DNA of 64,000 bases, from assembly GCA_017940185.1 (NCBI GenBank), contig JAGAZE010000022.1, forward strand, positions 1-64,000, written 5' to 3'. Shown here piece after piece: positions 28,072 to 37,110 of this stretch. The position numbers and the translations under genes are program-made. Each line of letters begins with the position of its first letter. Within the stretch, counting starts at the first letter, position 1. The notes beneath the pieces were generated by a model. That model saw only the letters and a program-made list of their open reading frames with translations. It had not been told where the DNA came from and did not search any database. The DNA comes from Bacteroidaceae bacterium. GTDB taxonomy: Bacteria; Bacteroidota; Bacteroidia; Bacteroidales; Bacteroidaceae.

Positions 28072-28797
28072 ATGACCCCTTCCCGTGCGTTCGACTTTTG
28101 TTTTCAGCATTTTGGCCTCTGGCAAGACGCCTGTGCCATGAAGATTGGCACCGACGGAGTGTTGCTTGGTGCTTGGGCGCGTGGTGGCAGGCGCATCGTC
28201 GACGTGGGTACGGGTACGGGCCTGATAGCGCTGATGCTGGCGCAACGCTATGCATCGGCGCGAGTATGGGGTATAGAATTAGAGGAGGGCGCAGCCAGAC
28301 AGGCCGCCGCCAATGCCGCGGCATCGCCCTTTGTCGAGCGTGTGACGATGGTGCATGCCGATGCCCTACAGTGGCTGCGTGACGAGAGAGCGTCGCTGGG
28401 ACCATGGGACGCAATGGTGAGCAACCCGCCCTACTACACGGCGGCACTGCCCTGTGGTAGCCGTCAGCGCGACCATGCCCGCCACGACGGACACCTCCCG
28501 CTGGAAGCACTGCTGACTGTGGCGCAAGAGCATCTGACGCCGGAGGGACAACTGTCGATGGTGTTGCCCATAGAGCGATGGCACGATGCAGAAACTCTTG
28601 TGGCTGAGCAGGGCCTTTACGTGCAACGCTGCTGCCACGTGGCAACAAAAGAGGGCAAGACACCGAAGCGTGTGCTACTGGCTGTGGGACGGCAACACCC
28701 CCACAGCGTAGAGACAGCGCATGAAGTGCTGACCGATGCCGACGGACAACGCTCGCAATGGTATAGACAACTGACAAAGGAGTTTTACCTATATTGA
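28072..28797 (+). CDS. trmN6: tRNA1(Val) A37 N6-methyltransferase (TrmN6/YfiC-like)
   Basis: 241 residues, Rossmann-fold SAM-dependent methyltransferase. Motifs: the N-terminal FQHFGLWQDACAMKIGTDG that is characteristic of TrmN6 proteins, SAM loop DVGTGTGLIALML, and the catalytic NPPYY (here VSNPPYYTAAL) of N6-adenine methylases. It probably methylates A37 of tRNA1(Val). The ATG at 28072 is accepted; an ATG at 28059 is out of frame. Divergent from the glycosyltransferase. Confidence 0.92.
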   Translation: MTPSRAFDFCFQHFGLWQDACAMKIGTDGVLLGAWARGGRRIVDVGTGTGLIALMLAQRYASARVWGIELEEGAARQAAANAAASPFVERVTMVHADALQWLRDERASLGPWDAMVSNPPYYTAALPCGSRQRDHARHDGHLPLEALLTVAQEHLTPEGQLSMVLPIERWHDAETLVAEQGLYVQRCCHVATKEGKTPKRVLLAVGRQHPHSVETAHEVLTDADGQRSQWYRQLTKEFYLY

Positions 28798-28828
28798 AAG
28801 ATTACAACGCGTAAAATAGCGGCAGGTC

Positions 28829-28859
28829 TTTGGTATGCATGAAAAAAGAACTATCTTTG
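28829..28859 (+). promoter_or_regulatory. Promoter of the nfeD-SPFH run of genes
   Basis: TTTG (28829-28832), 19-base spacer, TATCTTTG (28852-28859), a canonical Bacteroidetes promoter. It leaves a leader of about 90 bases before nfeD. Confidence 0.75.
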
Positions 28860-28957
28860 CAACATACCGCCCCATAGGGTAGGGCAGCGTCAGATGATGG
28901 TACGCGAGCATACACCCTGCGAAAAACTATTGACAAACCTCTTAACAACATAAAGTG

Positions 28958-29407
28958 ATGATAGCATATTTTACAGCAAACGTTTGGCTTATCTGGGTAT
29001 TGATAAGCGTGTTGTGTCTTCTCATTGAGCTCACCTCCGGCGACCTCTACCTGTTGTGTGTTGCCATCGGCGGTCTGTGTGCCGCTGTGGCTTCGGCGCT
29101 CGGTGCCAACTGGGTGGTGCAGATTCTCGTGCTTGTGGTGTGCTCGCTGCTGTGCATCCTCTTCCTCCGCCCTGTGGCACTGCGATGGCTGCACAAGAAC
29201 GACGTAGATGCCGTGAGCAATGCCGACGCCATCCTGGGGCGCACCGGCACAGTGAGCGAGACAATAGAAGCCAATGGATACGGACGCGTGGCACTCGACG
29301 GCGACGACTGGAAAGCCCAAGCCGCCGACGCACAGCAAATAGCACAAGGAGAAAAAGTGAAGATAGTGGGAAGAGAAAGCATTATCGTCACCGTGGAAAG
29401 AATATAA
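28958..29407 (+). CDS. NfeD-family membrane protein
   Basis: 149 residues: three hydrophobic helices in the first ~75 residues (TANVWLIWVLISVLCLLIEL, LYLLCVAIGGLCAAVAS, WVVQILVLVVCSLLCILF), then a soluble OB-fold of about 70 residues with LGRTGTVSETIEANGYGRV. NfeD proteins pair with SPFH/stomatin-like proteins in the inner membrane, and the next gene encodes exactly that. The ATG at 28958 is used; the codon before it is GTG. Confidence 0.9.
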   Translation: MIAYFTANVWLIWVLISVLCLLIELTSGDLYLLCVAIGGLCAAVASALGANWVVQILVLVVCSLLCILFLRPVALRWLHKNDVDAVSNADAILGRTGTVSETIEANGYGRVALDGDDWKAQAADAQQIAQGEKVKIVGRESIIVTVERI

Positions 29408-29438
29408 ACATACACACACATTATAAACAGTAATCATT

Positions 29439-30401
29439 ATGGAAACCATGTCTGTTACCCTATGGGTGCTCATCGCATTGGTAGTGCTGGCACTCATCTT
29501 CCTGAAAAAGTCGATCGTAATCATCGCCCAGTCGGAAACACGCATCATAGAGCGATTGGGAAAATACCACGCCACGCTGAAGCCCGGCATCAACATCATC
29601 ATTCCCTTCATCGACAAGGCCAAGGCCTTCATCACCATGAACCGCGGACGCTACGTCTACAGCAACTCCATCGACCTGAGAGAACAGGTGTATGACTTCG
29701 ACCGGCAGAATGTGATCACCAAAGACAACATACAGATGCAGATCAATGCGCTGCTCTACTTCCAAATAGTAGACCCCTTCAAAGCAGTGTACGAAATTAA
29801 CAACCTCCCCAATGCCATCGAGAAGCTGACGCAGACCACACTGCGTAACATTATCGGTGAACTGGAACTCGACCAGACCCTCACCTCGCGCGACACCATC
29901 AACACCAAGCTACGTGCCGTGCTCGACGACGCGACCAACAAATGGGGAATAAAAGTGAATCGTGTAGAGCTGCAAGACATCATGCCTCCCGAGAGCGTGC
30001 TCACAGCCATGGAAAAGCAGATGCAGGCCGAGCGCAACAAGCGTGCCGTGATACTCACGTCGGAGGGTAACAAACAGGCACAGATACTGAAGTCGGAAGG
30101 TGAAAAGACCGCTACCATCAACAAGGCCGAAGCCGACAAGCAGCAGGAGATACTCCGCGCAGAAGGACAGGCACAGGCACGCATAAGAAAGGCCGAGGCC
30201 GAAGCCATCGCCATAGAGAAAATAACCGAGGCAGTGGGAAAGAGCACCAATCCGGCCAACTACCTCTTGGCACAGAAATATATACAGATGATGGAAGAAC
30301 TGGCTAAGGGCGAACAGACCAAGACCGTCTATCTGCCCTACGAGGCTACCAATATGCTCGGTTCGATAGGAGGCATAAAAGACCTCTTCAAAGAAGCTTA
30401 A
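29439..30401 (+). CDS. SPFH/Band 7 (stomatin/QmcA-like) membrane protein
   Basis: 320 residues. An N-terminal membrane helix (VTLWVLIALVVLALIFL) is followed by the SPFH domain (ETRIIERLGKYHATLKPGIN, NVITKDNIQMQINALLYFQI) and a long Ala/Glu/Lys coiled coil (about residues 180-265). These proteins oligomerise into membrane scaffolds and commonly act with NfeD. It lies 31 bases after nfeD; wecB-like, SDR and DAHPS genes follow with tight spacing, so it is probably within one transcript. Confidence 0.92.
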   Translation: METMSVTLWVLIALVVLALIFLKKSIVIIAQSETRIIERLGKYHATLKPGINIIIPFIDKAKAFITMNRGRYVYSNSIDLREQVYDFDRQNVITKDNIQMQINALLYFQIVDPFKAVYEINNLPNAIEKLTQTTLRNIIGELELDQTLTSRDTINTKLRAVLDDATNKWGIKVNRVELQDIMPPESVLTAMEKQMQAERNKRAVILTSEGNKQAQILKSEGEKTATINKAEADKQQEILRAEGQAQARIRKAEAEAIAIEKITEAVGKSTNPANYLLAQKYIQMMEELAKGEQTKTVYLPYEATNMLGSIGGIKDLFKEA

Positions 30402-30419
30402 TCCATACCCCCCTTTTCT

Positions 30420-31547
30420 ATGCACAACATTTGCATTGTAGCCGGTGCGCGCCCCAACTTCATGAAGGTGGCGCCCATCGTGCGCGCCATACAGCGATGC
30501 CCACACAAGGATGCCATCGCCTATCGTCTGGTGTATGTGGGACGACAAGAAGACAACACGTTGGAGACAACGCTCTACGACGACCTGCAGATACCACCAC
30601 CCGATACCTTTCTCAACATTGAAGAGACCAATCTCAATGCTCTGACAGGACAGGTGATGTATGCCTTCGAACACTATCTGGAGCAGTACCCCGCCGATGT
30701 AGTAATAGTGGTCGACGACCTCGCCTCAACCATGGCGGTGGCCATTGTGGCGAAGAAGAAAGGACTGCGACTGGCGCACCTCGTAGCAGGCACACGCTCG
30801 TTTGATATAGCCATGCCCAAGGAAATCAATCGCATAGTGATCGACGGATTGTCCGACTACCTCTTCACCGCCGGCGAAGCAGCTAACAACATCGTATTCC
30901 GAGAAGGAGTGAAGGAGACTAAGGTGTATACCGTAGGCAACATACTCATCGACACGCTGCGACACAACAAACCCCGACAGCAGAAACCTGCCATAGTGAA
31001 GCAGATGGAAGAAGAAGGCCAGAGCCGGTACCTGGTGCTCACACTCAACCGCAAGGCACTGCTGCACGACCCCGAAAAGCTGCAACCTCTGCTGCACATC
31101 ATTGCCGCCGAGAGTGAGCACACACCTGTGGTGGCACCACTACGACAGGAAGCCAAAGAGGTGGTGGAGAAGGCATTGGGCAACACAAGGCATCGCATAC
31201 ACATCGTGCCCCCCTTGCCCTATCTGCAATTTGCCTATCTCACCGCACATGCAACAGGTATCGTCACCGACTCGGGCAACGTGGCAGAGGAGGCAACCTT
31301 CTATCGTGTGCCCTGCGCCACGCTATCAGCCTACACAGAGCATATAGAGACCGTCACCATAGGCACCAACGTACTGATAGAAGAAGACCCGCAACGTCTG
31401 CAAGAGGCTATCAGACAGATGGCCACACACACATGGAAACCTTCAGCACTGCCCGAGAAATGGGACGGACGAACAGCAGAGAGAATACTACAGGTGCTCA
31501 TAAGAGACGCCGAAAAAAACAATAACACAAACAACAAAGCGATATGA
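30420..31547 (+). CDS. Divergent UDP-N-acetylglucosamine 2-epimerase (WecB) homologue
   Basis: 375 residues with the WecB fold signature: GARPNFMKVAPIVRA at the start, VDDLASTMAVAIVAKKKG, AGTRSFDIAMPKEINR and DSGNVAEEA. Canonical enzymes convert UDP-GlcNAc to UDP-ManNAc and use an Asp, two Glu and a His. By eye the Asp (D100) and the second Glu (E135) remain, but the Glu in HxEAG is valine (V122) and the His of GHRRE is asparagine (N210). It may act on another sugar nucleotide or be inactive. It overlaps the next start codon (ATGA), which suggests translational coupling. Confidence 0.8.
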   Translation: MHNICIVAGARPNFMKVAPIVRAIQRCPHKDAIAYRLVYVGRQEDNTLETTLYDDLQIPPPDTFLNIEETNLNALTGQVMYAFEHYLEQYPADVVIVVDDLASTMAVAIVAKKKGLRLAHLVAGTRSFDIAMPKEINRIVIDGLSDYLFTAGEAANNIVFREGVKETKVYTVGNILIDTLRHNKPRQQKPAIVKQMEEEGQSRYLVLTLNRKALLHDPEKLQPLLHIIAAESEHTPVVAPLRQEAKEVVEKALGNTRHRIHIVPPLPYLQFAYLTAHATGIVTDSGNVAEEATFYRVPCATLSAYTEHIETVTIGTNVLIEEDPQRLQEAIRQMATHTWKPSALPEKWDGRTAERILQVLIRDAEKNNNTNNKAI

Positions 31548-32302
31548 AGACTGCACTTATTACCGGTGCCACCAGCGGAATAGGACGCGCCTGCGCACTG
31601 CGCTTCGCACGACAGGGATACCGACTCATCATCACTGGACGCAACCAAGAACGACTGCAACAGGTAAAGCAACAATGTGAGCTAATGCACAGCGAAGTGC
31701 TCGCCCTTTGCTTTGACATTCGCGACAGAGAACAGACCATACAGGCTATCGACACGCTGCCACAACAGTGGAAAGAGATTGATGTGCTCATCAACAATGC
31801 CGGATTGGCCCTCGGTCTTGACAAAGCCAGCGAAGCAAACCTCGACGACTGGATGACAATGGTGGACACCAACATCAAAGGCCTGCTGGTGATGACACGC
31901 TGCGTGGTGCCCCTCATGATAGCGCGACGCAAGGGGCACATCATCAATGTGGGCTCGGTGGCAGGCGACACCGCCTACCTCAGGGGTAACGTGTACTGCG
32001 CCACGAAGGCTGCCGTGAAGGCATTCAGCGATGGATTGCGGCTCGACCTGGCCGATACGCCACTGCGTGTTACCAACCTCAAGCCCGGACTTGTGGAGAC
32101 CAACTTCTCCGTTACCCGTTTCCATGGCGATACCCAACGCGCCGCAGAGGTATACAAAGGGGTAAAGCCCCTCACAGGCGACGACATCGCCGACGTGGCA
32201 TGCTATGCTGCAGAAGCGCCAGCACATGTACAGATAGCAGAGGTGCTGATACTCGCCACACATCAGGCCAATGCCTCCACAATAGTGAGAGACACGGAAT
32301 AA
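31544..32302 (+). CDS. Short-chain dehydrogenase/reductase (YdfG-like)
   Basis: 252 residues, classical SDR. NAD(P) loop TGATSGIGRACA near residue 8, NNAG at about 85, and the catalytic Ser-Tyr-Lys with YCATKAAVKAF. The sequence LRVTNLKPGLVETNF following the active site, and overall similarity to serine/3-hydroxy acid dehydrogenases of the YdfG type, suggest oxidation of a 3-hydroxy acid. Translationally coupled to the preceding epimerase homologue by the ATGA overlap. Confidence 0.88.
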   Translation: MKTALITGATSGIGRACALRFARQGYRLIITGRNQERLQQVKQQCELMHSEVLALCFDIRDREQTIQAIDTLPQQWKEIDVLINNAGLALGLDKASEANLDDWMTMVDTNIKGLLVMTRCVVPLMIARRKGHIINVGSVAGDTAYLRGNVYCATKAAVKAFSDGLRLDLADTPLRVTNLKPGLVETNFSVTRFHGDTQRAAEVYKGVKPLTGDDIADVACYAAEAPAHVQIAEVLILATHQANASTIVRDTE

Positions 32303-32330
32303 CGAGAAATAGTAAACAGGGAACACTTCC

Positions 32331-33386
32331 ATGTCCTCGCCCCTCATCATCTGTGGACCGTGCAGTGCCGAAAGCCAGCAACAGGTGCTCACCACGGCGC
32401 AACACCTGATAAAGATGCAGGTGCCGGTGCTGCGTGCCGGTGTGTGGAAACCGCGCACCACGCCAGGACACTTCGAAGGCTATGGCGAACAAGCCCTGCA
32501 GTGGCTGGTAAAGGCACGCGAACAGACGGGCATACGCATAGCCACCGAAGTGGCACTGCCCGAGCATGTGACGATGTGCCGACAATACGATGTGGATATG
32601 GTGTGGATAGGTGCACGCACTACCGCAGCGCCCTTTGCCGTCCAACAGTTGGCAAATGCCATGCGCGGATACGACAAGCCCGTGATGGTGAAAAACCCCA
32701 TCAATCCTGACCTCAACCTATGGCTTGGTGCTGTGGAACGCTTGCAGCAGGCAGGAGTTAACGTCGTGGCTGCAATACATCGGGGATTCTCCGTCAACGG
32801 AGATACACACTATCGCTATCCGCCCCTATGGCAGATTGCTACCGCCTTCAGACAGGCCATGCCGCAGTTGCTCATGCTGGGCGACCCCAGTCACATGGCA
32901 GGACGACAACGGCTGGTGGGCACCATCACACAGCAATTTGTGAAACGACACTACGACGGCGTGATGATTGAGTGTCATCCCCAACCCGCCACAGCACTCA
33001 CCGATGCCCAACAACAACTATCATTCCGACAGCTCAACACCCTGCTGCAAACACTGAAAGCGGGAACAGGAGATACCTCCGGTACCCAGCTGGAACTGCT
33101 ACGCCAACGCATCGACGACATCGACGACCGATTGCTGACACTATTGCAAGAGCGAATGCAGACGGTGGAGCAACTAGGACATTATAAGGCTGCACACAGC
33201 ATGCCCATAGCGCAACCCGAACGCTTCCAAGCCATGCTGAAACAGCGTTACAACTGGTGCTGCACACACGGCATGCAACGACAATTCGTCAGACAACTGT
33301 TTCAACTCATACAGGAAGAAAGCATCCGAAGACAGCAGTTGCTGAACGCCGACACCGTGTCGGATAAACATCCCGAGAAGCAATGA
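32331..33386 (+). CDS. Bifunctional DAHP synthase / chorismate mutase
   Basis: 351 residues. The N-terminal ~255 residues are a KDO8P-like (type I-beta) 3-deoxy-7-phosphoheptulonate synthase (ICGPCSAESQ, RAGVWKPRTTPGHFEG, KNPINPDLNLWLGA, IHRGFS, GDPSHMAG). The last ~90 residues are an AroQ chorismate mutase (LELLRQRIDDIDDRLLTLL). It catalyses the first shikimate step and the branch to phenylalanine/tyrosine; the fused mutase probably also provides feedback control. Its stop overlaps the next start codon (ATGA). This architecture is common in Bacteroidetes. Confidence 0.93.
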   Translation: MSSPLIICGPCSAESQQQVLTTAQHLIKMQVPVLRAGVWKPRTTPGHFEGYGEQALQWLVKAREQTGIRIATEVALPEHVTMCRQYDVDMVWIGARTTAAPFAVQQLANAMRGYDKPVMVKNPINPDLNLWLGAVERLQQAGVNVVAAIHRGFSVNGDTHYRYPPLWQIATAFRQAMPQLLMLGDPSHMAGRQRLVGTITQQFVKRHYDGVMIECHPQPATALTDAQQQLSFRQLNTLLQTLKAGTGDTSGTQLELLRQRIDDIDDRLLTLLQERMQTVEQLGHYKAAHSMPIAQPERFQAMLKQRYNWCCTHGMQRQFVRQLFQLIQEESIRRQQLLNADTVSDKHPEKQ

Positions 33387-34351
33387 CCTGGTTGGCAGGA
33401 ATGGCGCTCGCCACATCGCTCACCTTCGTAGAGATGAACTGCGAAAATCTCTTCGACTGCCAGCACGACTCTCTCAAGCAAGACACTGAATGGGTGCTGG
33501 GCGGCGCCCGGCGATGGACATATAAACGCTATTGGCGCAAACTGAACAATATCGCACAATCCATTCTGGCATGCGGCGAGCACAATCAACAGTGGACACT
33601 GCCCGACCTTGTAGCGCTGGTGGAAGTGGAGAACGACACCGTGCTGCGCGACCTCACACAACGCTCGCTGTTGCGCAATGCCGGATACGAATATGTGATG
33701 ACGCAATCGCCCGACGTGCGTGGCATTGATGTGGCATTGCTCTATTCGCCCTTCTCCTTCCAGATGCTTCACCACTACAGCATACGCCCACCAACTATGC
33801 CTGGGCATAGACCCACACGCGACATTTTATATGCCAAAGGCATCGTCGGGCAAAACGACACATTGCACATCATGGTGGTACACGCACCGAGTCGCTACGG
33901 GGGAGCAAATGCCACACGTCCTTATCGCAAAGCCATTGCTGCATGCGTGCTGCATGCGGCAGACTCCATACGCCACCACGACAACAATGCAAATATCGTG
34001 GTGACGGGCGACTTCAACGACTATGCCAACGATCCGGCCCTGCTCATGCTGAAACAGGGCAACCTGACACACGCCTCGGCAAACGCACAGGGTATGAATG
34101 GCGCAAAAGGCACCTACCGCTATGAGGGATTGTGGAACAGCCTCGACCATTTCTTTATAAGTCTGCCCATGCAAGGGTGGATAGTGGAGTGTGAAATATT
34201 CGATGCCCCTTTTCTCACCGAACCCGACCCCGTGTATGGCGGACGCCGCCCACGACGAACCTATTTGGGATACCGCTATAAGAAGGGCACAAGCGACCAC
34301 CTGCCGCTCGTCTTGCGCCTAAACATACCCACAAAAGAAAGAAAAGCATGA
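33383..34351 (+). CDS. Endonuclease/exonuclease/phosphatase-family hydrolase
   Basis: 322 residues. A short hydrophobic N-terminus (MTWLAGMALATSLTFV) is a possible signal. The metal-dependent EEP core is clear: MNCENLFD, LVALVEVEN (Glu ligand), GDFNDYAND and the terminal SDHLPLVL with the catalytic His. Members hydrolyse phosphodiesters or phosphomonoesters of nucleic acids, lipids or nucleotides; the substrate is unknown. Last gene of the plus-strand run, coupled by ATGA overlap to DAHPS-CM. Confidence 0.88.
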   Translation: MTWLAGMALATSLTFVEMNCENLFDCQHDSLKQDTEWVLGGARRWTYKRYWRKLNNIAQSILACGEHNQQWTLPDLVALVEVENDTVLRDLTQRSLLRNAGYEYVMTQSPDVRGIDVALLYSPFSFQMLHHYSIRPPTMPGHRPTRDILYAKGIVGQNDTLHIMVVHAPSRYGGANATRPYRKAIAACVLHAADSIRHHDNNANIVVTGDFNDYANDPALLMLKQGNLTHASANAQGMNGAKGTYRYEGLWNSLDHFFISLPMQGWIVECEIFDAPFLTEPDPVYGGRRPRRTYLGYRYKKGTSDHLPLVLRLNIPTKERKA

Positions 34352-34379
34352 ACGATATTCTCATCCATGCCTCACAGGC

Positions 34380-34479
34380 TCTACCACAAGCCTACAAAAT
34401 CCGGATAAGTCACGCCCATGCCTAACGCACAGACGCTTGCACTTATTCATTCGGATTTTGTTATTATCGAATGTGGTAG
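34380..34479. repeat. Long imperfect inverted repeat
   Basis: The left arm (34381-34410) holds CTACCACA, ACAAAATCCG and ATAAGT; the right arm (34441-34479) carries their complements in mirrored order, around a 30-base loop. It lies in the 34352-34702 gap, which has no gene; the rest of the gap is AT-rich with no recognised feature apart from the iorAB terminator. Confidence 0.6.
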
Positions 34480-34635
34480 ATTCGTAGGCAATTCCGAACA
34501 AAGCAAACGCTTGTTATATTTTCCTCGATGTCACGCTGCCGTCTGCACTCAGATCATATGGCAGCGATTGAGTGCAAAGATAATGAAATTCCAGTAAGGA
34601 CAATAATTTCAATGGACTTTTCTTGGTCCATAAAT

Positions 34636-34677
34636 GTACAAAAAAGCGGAATGAGGCACATGTGGTGCTCATTCCGC
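34636..34677 (-). terminator. Rho-independent terminator of iorAB
   Basis: Minus strand: 10-bp stem GCGGAATGAG / CTCATTCCGC followed by TTTTTTGTACATTT. It lies 26 bases beyond the iorB stop. Confidence 0.85.
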
Positions 34678-34702
34678 ATGATGATGTGTTGATGTAATGG
34701 TC

Positions 34703-35278
34703 TTACTTCTGTTGGCTACGGCCGATGGCAAGTGCCTTGATGTTGGCATCTACAATGGCTTCGCCTTTGCGACCGAAGACCCGGCGAATGGCATCTTCCA
34801 GTTTGTCGTACTCAATGCCCAGTGCTTTCTGTGCTGCACCGAGGAGTATGACGTTGGCAGAGCGGGGCACGCCGTTGTCCTTTGCCAGCTGCTCGATATC
34901 TACCACAATCACATTTGGCAGTGCCTGAAGGTCTTTGTTGATCACCTCCATGTCGGGATAGTTGGGAATGTTCTTGAAAGGTGTGGCCGAGGTGATGATC
35001 CATCCGGTATCCTTTTTCAGATAGGGCAGATAGCGCAGTGCTTCCATGGGCTCCATGGCAATGATGACATCTGCCGACCCTTTTGCTATCAGGTCGCTGT
35101 TGATGATCTTGTCGGATATGCGCAGGTTGCTCTGCACATCGCCGCCACGCTGCGACATGCCGTGCACTTCAGCCTGCTTGATGTATAATCCCTCGTTGAG
35201 GGCTGCCTCACCTATGATGGTGGCAATGGAGAGGATGCCTTGTCCTCCCACACCGCAAAGAATGATATCTGTTTTCAT
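34703..35278 (-). CDS. iorB: Indolepyruvate ferredoxin oxidoreductase, beta subunit
   Basis: 191 residues, pyruvate:ferredoxin oxidoreductase gamma-type domain (ILCGVGGQGILSIATIIGEAA at the start, EVHGMSQRGGDVQSNLRI, then FKNIPNYPDMEVIN). With IorA it oxidatively decarboxylates arylpyruvates from aromatic amino acids to aryl-acetyl-CoA, passing electrons to ferredoxin, or works in reverse. It lies 2 bases after the iorA stop; the complex is cytoplasmic. Confidence 0.93.
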   Translation of the reverse strand: MKTDIILCGVGGQGILSIATIIGEAALNEGLYIKQAEVHGMSQRGGDVQSNLRISDKIINSDLIAKGSADVIIAMEPMEALRYLPYLKKDTGWIITSATPFKNIPNYPDMEVINKDLQALPNVIVVDIEQLAKDNGVPRSANVILLGAAQKALGIEYDKLEDAIRRVFGRKGEAIVDANIKALAIGRSQQK

Positions 35279-35280
35279 GG

Positions 35281-36885
35281 TTATGCTTTATTTTGTTTCT
35301 TTTGTTTCAGGTGACGTTGCAGTGTCTGCATGCATTCGCGTCGCGGGATAATAACGCTCACGCCCTTGTATTCTATCTCTTCGCGGATAATCTTTGTTAT
35401 TTCCGGCATGTTCTTCGGCAGGGGTACTACCACACGGAGGTGCTCTTCGGGCACACCCAGACCACGGCAGATAGCCTCAAACTTATTAGTTCCGGCACTG
35501 TCCTGTCCGCCTGTCATGCCTGTGGTGAGGTTGTCGCTGATGATTACCACAATGTTGGCATTCTCGTTGACAGCGTCGAGCAGTCCGGTCATGCCGCTGT
35601 GTGTGAAGGTGGAGTCACCGATGACTGCTACGGAGGGCCATTGTCCGGCATCGGCGGCACCCTTGGCCATGGTGATGCTGGCTCCCATGTCTACGCACGA
35701 GTGGATGGCGTGGAACGGGGGTAGGAAACCGAGGGTGTAGCAGCCGATGTCGCCGAATACGCGCGGATTGTCGTATTCGCGCAGCACCTCGTTGAGTGCC
35801 GTGTACACGTCGCGGTGTCCGCATCCCTGGCAGAGGGCTGGTGGGCGTGCTGCCACATCGGGACAAGCATCGTAGGTGTCGACGGCGGGGAGGTTGAGAG
35901 CGGTGCGCAGGGCGTCGGGCGAGAGTTCGCCGGTGCGGGGCAGCTCACCCGTGAGACGGCCTTTCACCACGGTGTTGCCTGGCATGATACCACGCAGCAT
36001 GTCTTCGATGAAGGGTTGGCCTTCTTCTACTACGAGCACGGCGTCGCACTCATCTGTCATCTTGGCCACGAGTTTCTTCGGCAGCGGATAGCGGCTCACC
36101 TTCAGGGTGGGGTAGGGGCATCCTTCGGGGAAGCACTCCATGAGATAGTTGTAGCCTATTCCGCTGGCGATGATGCCCAGCGAATGGTCGGTGCCTTCAG
36201 TGTAGCAGTTGTAGGGCGATGCGGCCGCATCGTCCTCCAGCTGCGCCTGCTGCTTTGTTACGAAGTCATTGCGCTTGCGTGCGTTTGCGGGCAGAAGCAC
36301 CCAGTTGGCCGACTGAGCGTTGTAGTTGAGCGCATTCTCCTCGCGGGGAGTGTCATTTATCTCCACCACTGCGCGTGAGTGTGCCATGCGTGTGGTGACG
36401 CGCATGAGTACGGGCAGCATCACTTTCTCCGAATAGGAGAAGGCCTCGTCCATCATGTCGTATGCCTCCTGCTGTGTGGAGGGTTCAAAGGTGGGAATCA
36501 TGGCAAACTTACCATAGAAGCGGCTGTCTTGTTCGTCTTGTGAGGAGTGCATGGATGGGTCGTCGGCCACCAGCACTACCACGCCGCCGTTGACACCCGT
36601 CATGCCTGAGTTGACAAACGGGTCGGCACAGACATTGAGTCCTACGTGCTTCATGCACACCAGTGCACGCTTGCCCATGAACGACATGCCGAGCGCAGCT
36701 TCCATGGCCGTCTTCTCGTTGACGCACCACTTGCGGTGCAGGTTGCGCTCGCGTGCTATGGGCGACAACTGAATGTATTCGGTGATTTCTGTGGAAGGCG
36801 TGCCAGGATAAGCGTACACTCCGCTCAGCCCAGCATCAATCGCGCCTTGTGCGATAGCCTCATCGCCTAATAGTAGTTTCTTCAT
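35281..36885 (-). CDS. iorA: Indolepyruvate ferredoxin oxidoreductase, alpha subunit
   Basis: 534 residues from the ATG at 36885 (MKKLLLGDEAIAQGA). N-terminal pyrimidine-binding domain (YPGTPSTEITEYI), then a C-terminal TPP-binding domain with LCQGCGHRDVYTALNEVL and GDIGCYTLGFLPP. It ends RRECMQTLQRHLKQKK, with no CxxCxxC clusters, so the C-terminal two-[4Fe-4S] ferredoxin domain of archaeal IorA appears absent and a separate ferredoxin must accept electrons. The longer upstream frame crosses the promoter and is not used. Confidence 0.93.
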   Translation of the reverse strand: MKKLLLGDEAIAQGAIDAGLSGVYAYPGTPSTEITEYIQLSPIARERNLHRKWCVNEKTAMEAALGMSFMGKRALVCMKHVGLNVCADPFVNSGMTGVNGGVVVLVADDPSMHSSQDEQDSRFYGKFAMIPTFEPSTQQEAYDMMDEAFSYSEKVMLPVLMRVTTRMAHSRAVVEINDTPREENALNYNAQSANWVLLPANARKRNDFVTKQQAQLEDDAAASPYNCYTEGTDHSLGIIASGIGYNYLMECFPEGCPYPTLKVSRYPLPKKLVAKMTDECDAVLVVEEGQPFIEDMLRGIMPGNTVVKGRLTGELPRTGELSPDALRTALNLPAVDTYDACPDVAARPPALCQGCGHRDVYTALNEVLREYDNPRVFGDIGCYTLGFLPPFHAIHSCVDMGASITMAKGAADAGQWPSVAVIGDSTFTHSGMTGLLDAVNENANIVVIISDNLTTGMTGGQDSAGTNKFEAICRGLGVPEEHLRVVVPLPKNMPEITKIIREEIEYKGVSVIIPRRECMQTLQRHLKQKKQNKA

Positions 36886-36992
36886 ATTATGAATGTTAGT
36901 TAGTATTAATAATGTGTCGTTATCCTTTGGAGCGCAGACGTCGCCGTCGGCATATCTGCTCTGCCATGCTTCCCGCGTGGCAGGTAGTGGCG

Positions 36993-37024
36993 CAAATGTA
37001 GTAAACTTTTCAATTGCATGCAAG
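36993..37024 (-). promoter_or_regulatory. Promoter of iorAB
   Basis: Minus strand CTTG (37021-37024), 20-base spacer, TACATTTG (36993-37000). It leaves a leader of about 100 bases before iorA. Confidence 0.6.
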
Positions 37025-37070
37025 CAGAATACAGTTTTATAACCGTATCGTGAAATTTAATCTACATTTG

Positions 37071-37102
37071 TTTGATTCATCTGGTAAAAAGCAGTATATT
37101 TG
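37071..37102 (+). promoter_or_regulatory. Promoter driving the orphan cobalamin riboswitch
   Basis: TTTG (37071-37074), 20-base spacer, TATATTTG (37095-37102). Transcription would begin just before the aptamer. Confidence 0.75.
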
Positions 37103-37110
37103 CGCCGCAA

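Noticed and set aside
27171..28382. Plus-strand ORF of 403 codons across the glycosyltransferase and into trmN6
   Set aside because: Crosses two divergent promoters and two well-supported genes in other frames.
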